A stretch of 64,000 nt of DNA from an uncultured Candidatus Poseidoniales archaeon (lineage in GTDB: Archaea; Thermoplasmatota; Poseidoniia; Poseidoniales; Poseidoniaceae), in NCBI GenBank assembly GCA_902563095.1, contig CACEWA010000002.1, forward strand, positions 43,136 to 107,135, read 5' to 3'. Positions 9,201 to 16,999 of this stretch are shown here, one piece after another; position 1 is the first letter of the stretch, and each line of letters begins with the position of its first letter. Under the pieces are notes generated by a model, which was given only the letters and a program-made list of their open reading frames with translations, was not told the DNA's origin and ran no database searches. A program made the position numbers and the translations under genes.

Positions 9201-10460
9201 AACATTCTCATTAGAATCAATTGCTATCTTCGAGTTAGCTAGAGATGTATCAATGCCATATGCATAAAGACTATACTCTCCCGTATCAACAAATGCTGCC
9301 CAAACACAAGTTCCATTTCTATCAAATTTCATAACAAATGGCATGGGATTATTCCCTCCCGATGTATGATTTACAGTGCATGAAGGAAGGACGTTTAACT
9401 CACTTGAGGCCATTCCTAGAATGAATACATTTCCTGCTGGAGAAACTTTGACATCAAGTGCAAAATCATTTTGTAAACCCCCTATTGAGATTGCAGACTC
9501 CCATGCAAGGGTTTGGTTTGCTGGTATAGTAATAGATGGTGCGATATTTCCTACACCTGAATTATTTTGCCAGGGGTAGTCGAGGTGGCTGGTTTCGTTG
9601 AATACGGTCGCAGCAGCTGCTTGTTGTAGTTCTAAAACAAGGCCGTTTGAGAGGCTGGTAGAATGAGATAGACCGACTGGATCGTTTCCTGTAATCGTAG
9701 CATAGAGTACTACTGCAGCAAGATAAGAGCCGGAAAGCGAAGGATGACTTCCGTCACCTGTGTAGAGATTGTAGAACGTGTTTCCAGAGTTAGTAGGAGT
9801 TCCACCTTCGGCTACAATCTTGTCATGTATGTGCTCGAATGCAAGTCCAACCGGGGCAACCCATGCATTGCCTCCATTGGCAGAAATATTGTCTCTGTAG
9901 TCTAAGTAACCACTTTCTAACTCATCCTGCATTGTTGAGAAATCTGGGAATCTCCAAGCATTGTTACTGTCACCATCTCTCCTTCCCCAAGTCATCATTA
10001 GGACGGTTTCTCCACCATTGTCCTCGATCACTTCAGCTAGTTCAACAGCACCATCCTTGCTTGCTATCCACTCATTTTGGCTTCTAGGGAATCCTGGAAT
10101 CTGACTTTGGTCTTGCAAAATGACATAGTCCCAGTTGCCATTGTTAAGTGTTGTATTCCATTGGTGACCCGCAGATGCGACGTTGCTTGCGTGTTGAGAA
10201 AGGCGCATACCTCCTCCATTGAGGGTGGAAACATTTGCTGGAGTTGAAGCTGCACTCATCACTCCATCAACCAGATTGTGAAGAGAATTAGAGGCGACGT
10301 AACTGTTTCCCATCAGAAGAATATCTGCTGGGCCTTGACCTTGACCAGGGCCTTCCTTGGATTCAACATCCTCATCTAGGTAGCTCAAATCCATTGATTG
10401 ATATGGCATTAAGCACATCATTACCATGACGGCTACTACGACCCAAGGCTTTGCAGACAC
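6216..10460 (-). CDS. Giant secreted protein: SGNH-hydrolase-like domain, beta-propeller, TSP3 repeats, TM anchor
   Basis: A 1414-aa surface protein. A signal peptide spans residues 1-23. An SGNH/GDSL-like domain follows (about 47-290), with LLMGNSY carrying the candidate nucleophile Ser and DGSHPSLSG carrying the candidate Asp/His pair. A region of about 400 residues holds repeated blocks of the type 'W-x-x-x-(I/F)...N-(I/V)-Y-(I/V)-x-G-x', as in SBBP-type beta-propellers. A long Asp-rich array with units such as DGDGYGDNPxGxxxDxFPxDPTQW comes next, then one TM (about 1290-1310) and a cytoplasmic tail of ~100 residues with a charged, possibly coiled-coil stretch. It is read convergently with the subtilase. 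Substrate unknown; an esterase or carbohydrate deacetylase is possible. Confidence 0.8.
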   Translation of the reverse strand: MSAKPWVVVAVMVMMCLMPYQSMDLSYLDEDVESKEGPGQGQGPADILLMGNSYVASNSLHNLVDGVMSAASTPANVSTLNGGGMRLSQHASNVASAGHQWNTTLNNGNWDYVILQDQSQIPGFPRSQNEWIASKDGAVELAEVIEDNGGETVLMMTWGRRDGDSNNAWRFPDFSTMQDELESGYLDYRDNISANGGNAWVAPVGLAFEHIHDKIVAEGGTPTNSGNTFYNLYTGDGSHPSLSGSYLAAVVLYATITGNDPVGLSHSTSLSNGLVLELQQAAAATVFNETSHLDYPWQNNSGVGNIAPSITIPANQTLAWESAISIGGLQNDFALDVKVSPAGNVFILGMASSELNVLPSCTVNHTSGGNNPMPFVMKFDRNGTCVWAAFVDTGEYSLYAYGIDTSLANSKIAIDSNENVYLVNSFYSNPASRVLEYGSISVTVNGVYSNIVSKINNNGTWEWAVNAHEISPGYATTPNSITIDSFDNVWIAYRTGNQNAMIISKYNNSGIRQISSATFGGFSNSVVQPYDLHTDSFGDLYLVGSYANFLDYTLQNGTGGTLSCSSCWSGFVAKFDSNAELLWITQSASSSSNSYIRNLELIGDDEIFVLGDFYADMTFNGSVISAGGLSSGFIAKINGSGSWQWGKEIDCGCDVYGWGMHIDSSNNIYITGYSTNGVISLGNGKSISPAGTSDNGYVIKFDYFGQAQWGKSFGGAGLDRGIAVYMDNKIGRLYVIGTMDGAVNFGGSTVAPLGNHDLFLAWMSRDYDDDDIADVNDNDDDGDFVQDLLDYCPNSPLGFKSIGSLDHDSDGCQDELEDDDDDNDQLNDTLDSCPKGMTGWIRTNASDLDDDGCMDALEDYDDDNDGFEDYEDYCSRIPGNSTFEFEKGCPDADGDGRPDILDPFKNDPTEWSDMDGDGVGDNSDAFPTDATQQYDTDGDTYGDEEFGNAGDSCPTVFGNSTIDRYGCLDTDGDGWSDEGDDFPNDPAEHLDSDSDGYPDSSDDFPFDPTQWKDSDGDGYGDNPQGNLGDAYPNDASRYADSDRDGIDDQSDAFPYDPTQWEDADGDGMGDNPMGIGADKFPDDPTQWGDIDGDGYGDNSTGNNPDSFPTDATQWSDRDGDGYGDNPTGRLYDLFPENPTQWEDADGDGLGDNQSGTDADPYLNDFDNDGYDDTIDILPRVASPGDLDNDKCLDGVDKFWDNPLECLDTDGDGIGNNADGDDDNDEWTDADEIRAGTDPLDPNSTPVDSFEIQIGNIGLGAWDLIGIFGGVPIFAWIAFGFVTRNSRCARYEEQLNESNSREELEQVALRWEYSLMLRLLGPHQGIRLERLRSELDDKFENAELLMAAEEFEPMTDVEQTPLVEAEQKDLPHIDVIPSIEIPPDQTDEFGFSWLKYNGENWYRGQADTEWTKHDE
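6950..8160 (-). repeat. Tandem TSP3-like Asp-rich repeats in the 1414-aa surface protein
   Basis: More than ten units of about 20-35 residues run in tandem, most reading D-x-DGDGxGDN...D-x-FPxDxTQW. At DNA level they show as repeated ATATCCATCACCGTC-like and CACTGTGTAGGGTC-like words on the plus strand. They are predicted calcium-binding rods that hold the enzymatic part away from the membrane. Confidence 0.8.
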
Positions 10461-10485
10461 ATGTCAACTAGACGGCTACCCATCA

Positions 10486-10500
10486 TAACGCTTCGCGTTA
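10486..10500. promoter_or_regulatory. Perfect 6-3-6 inverted repeat between two minus-strand genes
   Basis: TAACGC-TTC-GCGTTA, 5 nt past the stop of the 831-aa membrane enzyme and 25 nt before the start of the 1414-aa protein. No T-tract follows on the minus strand, so a standard terminator is not obvious. It has the same architecture as the repeats at 439-453, 20101-20115 and 59353-59367. Confidence 0.5.
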
Positions 10501-10504
10501 ATCT

Positions 10505-13000
10505 TCATGCAGAGATAGTTTCGTCTTGTTTAGGCCAATATCTGTCGTAAAGCATGAATGCGGTAGAGGCTCCAATCAGCATCATACAGAACAACATGTC
10601 CCATCCGATTTTGAATACCAAACGAGGAAGATTCGGAGAAATGGATAACTGAATTGCTAATCCTGCTAACCTAACCGAGAGAACTAGCACAGTCATCTGC
10701 AAAGGCCAAGAATTCCTTCTGAACAAATTCCACCACAAAACCCCCATCAAGATTACGGGGCAGGCTCCCATCAAGAATACCCAATTATTGCTTGGAGAAA
10801 GGCGGTCGCCAATGTAGCCGCCTTTGAGGAATAAGTTACCAGGGTCAATATCTCGAGGGTGTATCAGTCCATCGGTTTGGCCTAATGTCGCCCACCACGC
10901 GAACCATATTCCGATAGGAATTATTCCAAGCATTATGTGTCTGCCAAATTCAGAAAATTTACTATCAGTTTCTTCTTTTAGGTAGCTCCATTCTCTATTC
11001 ATCAGCGATTCGATACACCCGAAGAAAATCATTGAGATGCCGCCGCCCCATGCTCCCCAACTCATTGTTAGCCAAGCGAATGCGCAGTATTGAAAAACAG
11101 CATATGAATACGGTTTTTTCATTACCTGCAGAACGATTGAAGCAACCACTCCAGCAATTAGCGTCCAAATAAGGAACCAATCTACCGTGTTCGAATTTTG
11201 GGCAATTAGAACAGGTATGGTTGCCATTGCACCTGCTATAGCAAGCGAGGTTGGCCATTTCCCATTCCTAAACCGTGATGCATAGATCAAAGTAAATGTG
11301 AATGCAATTACAACCGACCAAATTACTGCATCTATTTCATCTGATTGTGTGAACATTACCATGAATCTTGTCGCTGACACGCCATACAACCTATAGTCAG
11401 AAAAGAAGATTGTAGCAATAAGAATCAGAATTAGAGGAATAAGCAAACGCTTGGGCGTCTTGTTATCATTATTCACAAACATTCGATTTTCAATCATCAG
11501 AACTAGCCCAATCCATATCGGTAGAGCGATTATAGTGAATCTAGTCTCAGGATAAATTACAGTAAACAGCAAGACGGAAGATAATATGATGACGTTTCGT
11601 TTTGTTTCCGGCTTCCTTCCAGTAATCGTCTGTTTGGACATCCAATAGAGAGTAATTATCCCAATGAATCCAAATGGATAATAAATCCATGACAACCAAC
11701 CACGATTGTATGAAATCAATGCAGATACAGTGAACACAATCAAGAATCCAACGGCAGCTTCAGTGGCAAATTCTGCTGTCTTTTCATCGGATTTAAAAAA
11801 TCTATATAAAAAGGTGCTAAAGGCTAAAATTGCTATTGCTGAAATAATTAAATCAATACTTCGCATACCGATTTCATCGCCTCTGATTTTATCCCATTCG
11901 ATTTTGTCTTTAGATAGGCCATTAACGTAAGAATGACCATTTTCTTCAAGCCAATCATTTCTTTCAACTGCGGCATCCCAATTCCATTGCTCATATGCTT
12001 GGTATTCTTCATCAGTTAAATCGAATGCATCTAACGGAACCTTTCCGTGTATTGCGTGTGGCATAGGCAGGCCGAAAATCATTGATGGAATCGTTGCTAA
12101 GTCTCTTTGCGCCATCCCCTTTACTGTGACTCCTTCCGCCACATTTGGACCCCACATGAACCCAGCAGTTTCTCTAATCACAGGTTCAGGTGAACCATGT
12201 TGTCCAGTATCTGAAAGTCCGTGATCTGAGGTTACTAGGACAGTCCAGTTGTCTGGAACGAGATTAAACATCATGTCGAGATTATCATCGAGCCAAAGCA
12301 ACTTTTCTTCAAATTCTGGTGAATCCTTTACCATGTACCTGTGGCCCACACTATCCAATCCAGAGAGGTGAGCTACAATCACATTAGGCGTCCTATCATA
12401 TCCTTCAGGGATGCCACCCTCAAGCCAATTTCTCAAAGTTACGAATGCCTCTTCATCCCCTTGGTAATAATCAGCATGACCGTATCTGTGCTGCGAAAAT
12501 GGAATCAAATCTCTATCTGGATAAAGGTCCTTCCAAACATAGTCGCCTAGGATTCCAAGTTGATGGTCATAATTTCCGTCATTATCTCCATCATGTGTGC
12601 TAACAAGTTTCCAACCATCAGGTGTTCCAGGATGCTCAGGACGGAAGTTGGATAGTGCTTCATTCGGTTTTGAAGGGACTCCTGTGGCGATTTCTTTGAC
12701 GCATATGGCAGTCATGGTCATCGGATTAGATTCAATTTCCATGTAAGCGCCATCTTGAACTCTGGCGTTCAGTTTGGGCATGAATTCGGGATCCCCCATC
12801 ATATTCCTGCCGCCCCCATCGATGACTACGAACAAGAACCCCTCACTGAGTTGTTCAGATGGATATGGATTTTCTTCCATCCCTTCCAGTGGTGCTGGTG
12901 AATCAGAAATAATGTAGTTGCCAGTGACTAGAAACGAAGGAATCGCAATTAAGAGGAAGACGAAAAACGCCTGTCTTAACCGATTCTTTGTAAACAACAA
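10505..13000 (-). CDS. Alkaline-phosphatase-superfamily membrane enzyme resembling GPI ethanolamine phosphate transferases
   Basis: An 831-aa protein with one N-terminal TM, an outward-facing alkaline-phosphatase-fold domain (about 50-330) and roughly ten further TM segments. Metal and active-site blocks are VVIDGGGRN (Asp61), TMTAICVKEIATG (candidate nucleophile Thr97), HLSGLDSVGHRY and SDHGLSDTGQHG. The order of blocks and the TM-rich C-terminus match eukaryotic PIG-O/PIG-G/PIG-N, which transfer phosphoethanolamine to GPI glycans. The archaeal substrate is unknown. A polar-headgroup or glycan modification enzyme, or a phosphodiesterase, is inferred. It is followed on the same strand, 45 nt on, by the 1414-aa surface protein. 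Confidence 0.75.
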   Translation of the reverse strand: MLFTKNRLRQAFFVFLLIAIPSFLVTGNYIISDSPAPLEGMEENPYPSEQLSEGFLFVVIDGGGRNMMGDPEFMPKLNARVQDGAYMEIESNPMTMTAICVKEIATGVPSKPNEALSNFRPEHPGTPDGWKLVSTHDGDNDGNYDHQLGILGDYVWKDLYPDRDLIPFSQHRYGHADYYQGDEEAFVTLRNWLEGGIPEGYDRTPNVIVAHLSGLDSVGHRYMVKDSPEFEEKLLWLDDNLDMMFNLVPDNWTVLVTSDHGLSDTGQHGSPEPVIRETAGFMWGPNVAEGVTVKGMAQRDLATIPSMIFGLPMPHAIHGKVPLDAFDLTDEEYQAYEQWNWDAAVERNDWLEENGHSYVNGLSKDKIEWDKIRGDEIGMRSIDLIISAIAILAFSTFLYRFFKSDEKTAEFATEAAVGFLIVFTVSALISYNRGWLSWIYYPFGFIGIITLYWMSKQTITGRKPETKRNVIILSSVLLFTVIYPETRFTIIALPIWIGLVLMIENRMFVNNDNKTPKRLLIPLILILIATIFFSDYRLYGVSATRFMVMFTQSDEIDAVIWSVVIAFTFTLIYASRFRNGKWPTSLAIAGAMATIPVLIAQNSNTVDWFLIWTLIAGVVASIVLQVMKKPYSYAVFQYCAFAWLTMSWGAWGGGISMIFFGCIESLMNREWSYLKEETDSKFSEFGRHIMLGIIPIGIWFAWWATLGQTDGLIHPRDIDPGNLFLKGGYIGDRLSPSNNWVFLMGACPVILMGVLWWNLFRRNSWPLQMTVLVLSVRLAGLAIQLSISPNLPRLVFKIGWDMLFCMMLIGASTAFMLYDRYWPKQDETISA

Positions 13001-13179
13001 TATCGCCTTAGTTGTATGCTGAAACTATGGGGCTTTATCCTTTATCACGCCACTTTGATGATGGAGGGCCATTGTTAGGATTAAAGTGTTGAAGCAAGCC
13101 TTTTTCAACTACATTGTAGAGCATTGACCAAACAGGAGAAGCGAGGATTTTTTTTTCGTTTGACCTAAATGGTGATACT

Positions 13180-13593
13180 ATGTCTAAACTGATAGAAAAA
13201 ATGAATCAAGCACTAGGATTGGAACTTCGAGCAATCAACCTTTATGCACACTATGCTGCTTATGTCAAAGGTTTGAACAGAATCCAATTGGAGCCGATGT
13301 TTCAGCAAGAAGCGAATGAGTCCATGGTACATGCCGCAACCATTCGTAATGCAATTGTAAAGCATGGCGGGGAATGTGTTACTATCAGAGACCAGATGGT
13401 AATAGCACATACAACTGACACACGAGAGATGCTACAAGCAGCACTTGCTACTGAGACAAAGGCTGCTGAAGTATACGGTGAGTTATTACCTCTGCTTGAG
13501 GAAATTTCTGATAGAGAATTGTATGATGCAGTAGAGCAAATCTACCTCGCAGAGTTGCGTTCTGTCGAAGAAATCAGACTATTACTAGACTGA
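13180..13593 (+). CDS. Ferritin-like / bacterioferritin-like four-helix protein
   Basis: A 137-aa, all-helical cytoplasmic protein. The four helices carry spaced acidic and His residues expected of a di-iron site: LGLELRAINLYAHYA (helix A), QQEANESMVHAATIRNAI (E...H, helix B), ATETKAAEVYGELLPLL (helix C) and IYLAELRSVEEI (helix D). Overall it resembles the bacterioferritin/rubrerythrin fold; no rubredoxin-like Cys domain is present. The likely role is iron storage or peroxide/iron detoxification, by family. A T9 tract lies at 13148-13156, before the start. Confidence 0.75.
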   Translation: MSKLIEKMNQALGLELRAINLYAHYAAYVKGLNRIQLEPMFQQEANESMVHAATIRNAIVKHGGECVTIRDQMVIAHTTDTREMLQAALATETKAAEVYGELLPLLEEISDRELYDAVEQIYLAELRSVEEIRLLLD

Positions 13594-13598
13594 TTAAG

Positions 13599-13671
13599 TG
13601 GACGCTGGGGGATTTGAACCCCCGGCCTCTTGAGTGCCACTCAAGCGATCTTCCAGCTGATCTAAGCGCCC
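13599..13671 (-). tRNA. tRNA-Ala (anticodon GGC)
   Basis: A full cloverleaf reads on the minus strand. Acceptor GGGCGCT pairs with AGCGTCC and includes the G3:U70 pair that marks tRNA-Ala. The anticodon stem CTTGA/TCAAG encloses loop GTGGCAC with anticodon GGC. The T arm is CCGGGGGTTCAAATCCCCC. CCA is not encoded. It is convergent with the ferritin-like gene, only 5 nt away. Confidence 0.96.
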
Positions 13672-13747
13672 AATACTTTGCCTAAGGCGTCCTGCCCACC
13701 TGCCTTTCAATCATAAGGCTTCTCAATTAGGTACTGTTCGGCACTCC

Positions 13748-14236
13748 ATGGACGTGGATGAAATACTCGCAGAGTTACTTCCACAAGTTCCTGAAAATGT
13801 GTTTACCAGATGGCTTGGTGACAGAGTTTCAATCATTTGGTTAGAAGAAGATGACAGTCGCTTGGGCATGACTAGGTTCGAAGAAGGAAATGTGGAATTA
13901 GTTCGCAGGCGCAGGCTTTCCTTAGACCCAGGTCCAATTACTATCGGGCTTCACCCTAGATTGCTAAGTGAGCCAGCACTATTACGACATACTCTCACTC
14001 ACGAATTGATCCATGCTTCAGGAGTGTTAAATCACTCGAAAGAGTTGCACGATGCTGTTGATGAAATTGCTCCAGGAGTTTCTATTTCAGATTCTCCAAT
14101 GCTGCAAGAAAAACGGGAAGAATACCTCGATTCTGCAAAGGTAAAAACGTGGTCCTGTAAGCACTGTGGCTATGAGTGGAAGCGTTCTACAGTTCGTAAA
14201 CCTATACGCTGTCACAAATGTGCAAGACCACTGTAA
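13748..14236 (+). CDS. SprT-like zinc metalloprotease with C-terminal zinc ribbon
   Basis: 162 aa. The metal-binding catalytic motif HELIH lies at about residues 82-86 (LTHELIHASG), followed by a third His-containing segment (NHSKELHDAVDE). A C-terminal zinc ribbon has CKHCGYEWKRS...IRCHKCARPL (CxxC...CxxC). This arrangement matches SprT/Spartan-type proteases, which in eukaryotes cleave DNA-protein crosslinks; the archaeal role is inferred. The start MDVDEIL follows a short intergenic stretch after tRNA-Ala. Confidence 0.85.
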   Translation: MDVDEILAELLPQVPENVFTRWLGDRVSIIWLEEDDSRLGMTRFEEGNVELVRRRRLSLDPGPITIGLHPRLLSEPALLRHTLTHELIHASGVLNHSKELHDAVDEIAPGVSISDSPMLQEKREEYLDSAKVKTWSCKHCGYEWKRSTVRKPIRCHKCARPL

Positions 14237-14269
14237 TACTGATAGAGGAGATTCTCACAGGGTGAGTTT

Positions 14270-14343
14270 GCCCGTATAATGTAGTCTGGATATCATCTCG
14301 GCCTTCTAAGCCGATAACCGGGGTTCGAATCCCCGTACGGGCG
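14270..14343 (+). tRNA. tRNA-Arg (anticodon TCT)
   Basis: Acceptor GCCCGTA pairs with TACGGGC, with discriminator G at 14343. The anticodon stem TCGGC/GCCGA encloses loop CTTCTAA, anticodon TCT (reads AGA/AGG). The T arm is CCGGGGTTCGAATCCCCG. No intron and no encoded CCA. Confidence 0.95.
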
Positions 14344-14407
14344 CTCAATTTTGAGTAAAATTTTGGATATTAACAAACACAGGACTATCTTGTTGCATTG
14401 GGAAGCC

Positions 14408-14416
14408 CTCATATAG
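14408..14416 (+). promoter_or_regulatory. TATA-box-like element CTCATATAG upstream of eL41
   Basis: CTCATATAG ends 27 nt before the eL41 ATG, the spacing expected of an archaeal TATA box for a nearly leaderless transcript. The identical 9-mer occurs at 30981-30989 upstream of the uL3 operon. Confidence 0.6.
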
Positions 14417-14443
14417 CAAAGGTTGGTCGGCGGATTGTTCACC

Positions 14444-14551
14444 ATGAAGCGAGGTTCCAGAGCGTGGAAGAAGACTGGTAATCAGCGATGGAAGTGGCGT
14501 AAGAAAAAGCTACGACGTCGAAAGCGTGCTCGCCGACAGGCTAAGCAGTGA
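14444..14551 (+). CDS. rpl41e: Ribosomal protein eL41
   Basis: A 35-residue, extremely basic peptide starting MKRGSRAWKKTGNQRWKW and continuing with a run of Arg/Lys (RKKKLRRRKRARRQAKQ). Size, Trp content and the Arg/Lys-rich C-terminal helix match the eL41 peptide at the subunit interface of archaeal and eukaryotic ribosomes. A TATA-like box 27 nt upstream and clean stops support a real gene. It sits between tRNA-Arg and tRNA-Trp. At this length identification rests on composition and pattern rather than on a domain. Confidence 0.75.
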   Translation: MKRGSRAWKKTGNQRWKWRKKKLRRRKRARRQAKQ

Positions 14552-14573
14552 CGCTGAAAGGTAAACGATACGG

Positions 14574-14765
14574 GGGAGTATAGTATAACCTGGTAGTATA
14601 GCTGGCTCCAGTTGCACGGGAATGACGAATGGTAAAGGTCTGAAGATTGTGATGATCAACTGGAAGACCGACCTGTGATATCCCGCCACCAGCCGTACAC
14701 ACAAAACTTAGTGGCGGATCAGAAGATACCAGCCGGTCGGGGTTCAAATCCCTGTGCTCCCACCA
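14574..14765 (+). tRNA. tRNA-Trp (anticodon CCA) with a 116-nt intron
   Basis: The 5' exon (14574-14611) holds acceptor GGGAGTA, D arm GTAT/GTAT (with G-U pairs), anticodon 5' stem GCTGG and loop CTCCAG (anticodon CCA). The 3' exon (14728-14765) holds A, CCAGC, variable CGGT, T arm CGGGG-TTCAAAT-CCCTG, TGCTCCC, discriminator A and an encoded CCA. The intron is inferred at 14612-14727, the canonical 37/38 position. Unlike the other two tRNAs here, CCA is encoded. Confidence 0.92.
14612..14727 (+). ncRNA. tRNA-Trp intron with box C/D-like elements (candidate methylation guide)
   Basis: Within the intron I read a box C-like ATGACGA (14622-14628, one mismatch), CTGA at 14640-14643 (D'), a perfect box C' GTGATGA (14649-14655) and a weak D at 14672. 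A 7-bp hairpin stem CCGCCAC/GTGGCGG (14683-14689 with 14711-14717) follows. In several euryarchaea the tRNA-Trp intron guides 2'-O-methylation of its own tRNA. I could not assign convincing guide-target pairings by eye, so the guide function is inferred. Confidence 0.55.
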
Positions 14766-14841
14766 TATTCGATTATTCTCAATAATCTATCAACCAACAT
14801 CTTGATGTTAGGTGCCACTCTCAGTTAAGGTAGGGAACAAT

Positions 14842-16974
14842 ATGCGTCAGGGCTTTCCATTTATTTGTCTAATTTTATTCATGGCTCCATTGACCGGTTC
14901 AATAGGCAATGAAATCAACCATGAAGATGGTTGGACTACTTCTATTCCTGAGATGACTCCTGTTGTCCATCAAGAATTGGATTGGTGGGAAAGGACAACA
15001 TTAGATTCCAATAGGAATGGCATTCATGATTCTTTGGAAACTCTAGACGAGCCAGTAGGAATTGGTTTGTCATATGCTAGGGAAGTTACTGATTCAGATG
15101 TAGCTTACTTGGAATCATTGGGTTACCAGATAACTGATGTTATTGAGGCAGTAGATGCGGTGCTATTGGGTGTAATCAATTCTACAGATGTGTGGGATTT
15201 ATCTCAAATCGATGGAGTTGTTATGGTCGAGAGATACGGACAAATCATTCTTTGGGGTGATGTTCAAACACCTAACATTCTAGCGGAGCAATCCGAGGAA
15301 TATCCTCACACTGCTTGGAATCATACTCCAATGATGGGTGCTGGAATAAACATTGCAATGGTCGATACCGGTACAGACAATGAGCATCCAGGTTTGAAGG
15401 ACAAGTTTGTCGCCGGTTATGATGCTGTTTGTTTTGTCCACACAGACCCTGCATGTATTCTAGCAGGTGGTCGAGAAACAGATGGTTCCTTTGATCCAGA
15501 CGATGGAAACCAACATGGCACAGCATGTATGGGTATGGCTGCAGCAACAGGATTGGATGCATCAGGTGAACAAACAGGGTACGAAGGCTCTGCACCCAAT
15601 GCAAGCCTCATCGATGTCAGAATAGGAACTGATGTAGGAGCAGGTCCATTCGAAAATTATCTACTTTCACAAGAATTCTATGAGTCTGCAATGAATGGCA
15701 TACAATGGATTATTGACAACAAAGATACTGCTTGGCCAGGTGTAGATGAAAGCCTGTATGGAATCGACATTATCTCCTTGTCATGGGGAATTACAAGCCA
15801 TGAGAATGGTGGTAGCGATGGAGAAGACATGCACTCTCGAATCCTAGACGAAGCGACACTTGCAGGTGTGACTGTAAGCGTAGCAGCAGGAAATGATGGT
15901 CCAGATAATGATGGATTCTCGGGTATGGGTTCATCTTCTCTTTCCATTACAGTTGGTGCTACAAATGACTTGAACACCATCGATAGAGATGATGATGAAA
16001 TCGCATCCTACTCAAGTAGGGGTCCACGAAGAGACAATGGTAATACCAATCCAATTGATGAAATGAAGCCCGATGTCACAGCCCCTGGAACTGACATTGT
16101 GCAAGCAGAAGCATGTGTTACATCTGGTGGATGTAACAACTTCATCGGTGGAGATGCTTCACAGAATGGATACACTGGCAGAGGTTCCGGTACATCTTAT
16201 GCAACACCGGCAGTAACTGGAATTATCGCACTGATGATGGAAGTAAATGATGAGATTGATCCTTTGGTAATCAGAGAAATTTTGCGTTCAACAGCAACTC
16301 GGATGGGTGAAGCATCTCAACCAGAACACGACCCTCATTGGAACAAGGATTTCGGATGGGGATTAGTTCACGGTCACGATGCAGTTTGGACTGCTGAATA
16401 TCTAAACATTACCGGCATGTCCACTTCTGATATGAATTTAGATTTACAAGTTCACATTGAGAATATTTCTTCGGAAGGCACTGTAAATACATACACAGGT
16501 TTAGCTTGGTCTCGAGGTGCTGTAATGGAGAAAATCGAGTATTCCACCGATGGCGGAGAAACATGGACTGAAGTCGTGTATAAACCGGTTGAAGGTGCTC
16601 TAAGTACATATGAGTCATTTGAGTTCAAATTTACTGTAGATACGGATAATTTACCAAGTGGATACAACATGATTATTGTCAGAGGTATTGATGCAGATGG
16701 AGCATCTTCGATGATCTCTTGGGATTCAGTCGTAGGTGGTGGAAACGTCATTTCTATGGGTAGCGGAGATTCCTTTGGTCGTACTATGTTCATTGCCACC
16801 GTTGGACTTGCAGTCATTACATTTGGTGCTTGGGTTGCGATTCGTAAAAACAGTGACGAACCACTTCAATTGGCTGTCATATCTGAAAAAGCAGAAGCCA
16901 CGCCTCCCCCTATTGATGGAGAACCATTAGAGGCGGTCATCATAGATGATGCTACGGATAATGGCTCATCTTGA
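14842..16974 (+). CDS. Secreted, membrane-anchored subtilisin-like protease (S8)
   Basis: 710 aa. Signal peptide at 1-22 (GFPFICLILFMAPLTG). An I9-like prodomain (about 72-135, with SYAREVTDSDVAYLESLGY) precedes the S8 domain with Asp175 (IAMVDTGTD), His225 (NQHGTACMG), Asn351 (AAGNDGPD) and Ser452 (GSGTSYATP). A beta-rich domain follows, then one TM (TMFIATVGLAVITFGAWVAI) and an acidic cytoplasmic tail. The ATG at 14842 is preferred over the GTG at 14812 because it begins directly with the signal peptide and follows AAGGTAGGG. Unlike the 1165-aa paralogue it lacks the P-domain and TSP3 repeats. Probably an extracellular peptidase for protein scavenging or maturation. Confidence 0.92.
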   Translation: MRQGFPFICLILFMAPLTGSIGNEINHEDGWTTSIPEMTPVVHQELDWWERTTLDSNRNGIHDSLETLDEPVGIGLSYAREVTDSDVAYLESLGYQITDVIEAVDAVLLGVINSTDVWDLSQIDGVVMVERYGQIILWGDVQTPNILAEQSEEYPHTAWNHTPMMGAGINIAMVDTGTDNEHPGLKDKFVAGYDAVCFVHTDPACILAGGRETDGSFDPDDGNQHGTACMGMAAATGLDASGEQTGYEGSAPNASLIDVRIGTDVGAGPFENYLLSQEFYESAMNGIQWIIDNKDTAWPGVDESLYGIDIISLSWGITSHENGGSDGEDMHSRILDEATLAGVTVSVAAGNDGPDNDGFSGMGSSSLSITVGATNDLNTIDRDDDEIASYSSRGPRRDNGNTNPIDEMKPDVTAPGTDIVQAEACVTSGGCNNFIGGDASQNGYTGRGSGTSYATPAVTGIIALMMEVNDEIDPLVIREILRSTATRMGEASQPEHDPHWNKDFGWGLVHGHDAVWTAEYLNITGMSTSDMNLDLQVHIENISSEGTVNTYTGLAWSRGAVMEKIEYSTDGGETWTEVVYKPVEGALSTYESFEFKFTVDTDNLPSGYNMIIVRGIDADGASSMISWDSVVGGGNVISMGSGDSFGRTMFIATVGLAVITFGAWVAIRKNSDEPLQLAVISEKAEATPPPIDGEPLEAVIIDDATDNGSS

Positions 16975-16999
16975 AAAGTAGGTTCGTTATCGTCCCTAC

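Noticed and set aside
13148-13156. T9 tract before the ferritin-like gene as terminator of an unseen small RNA
   Set aside because: No stable hairpin or promoter precedes it on the plus strand; more likely part of the AT-rich promoter region.
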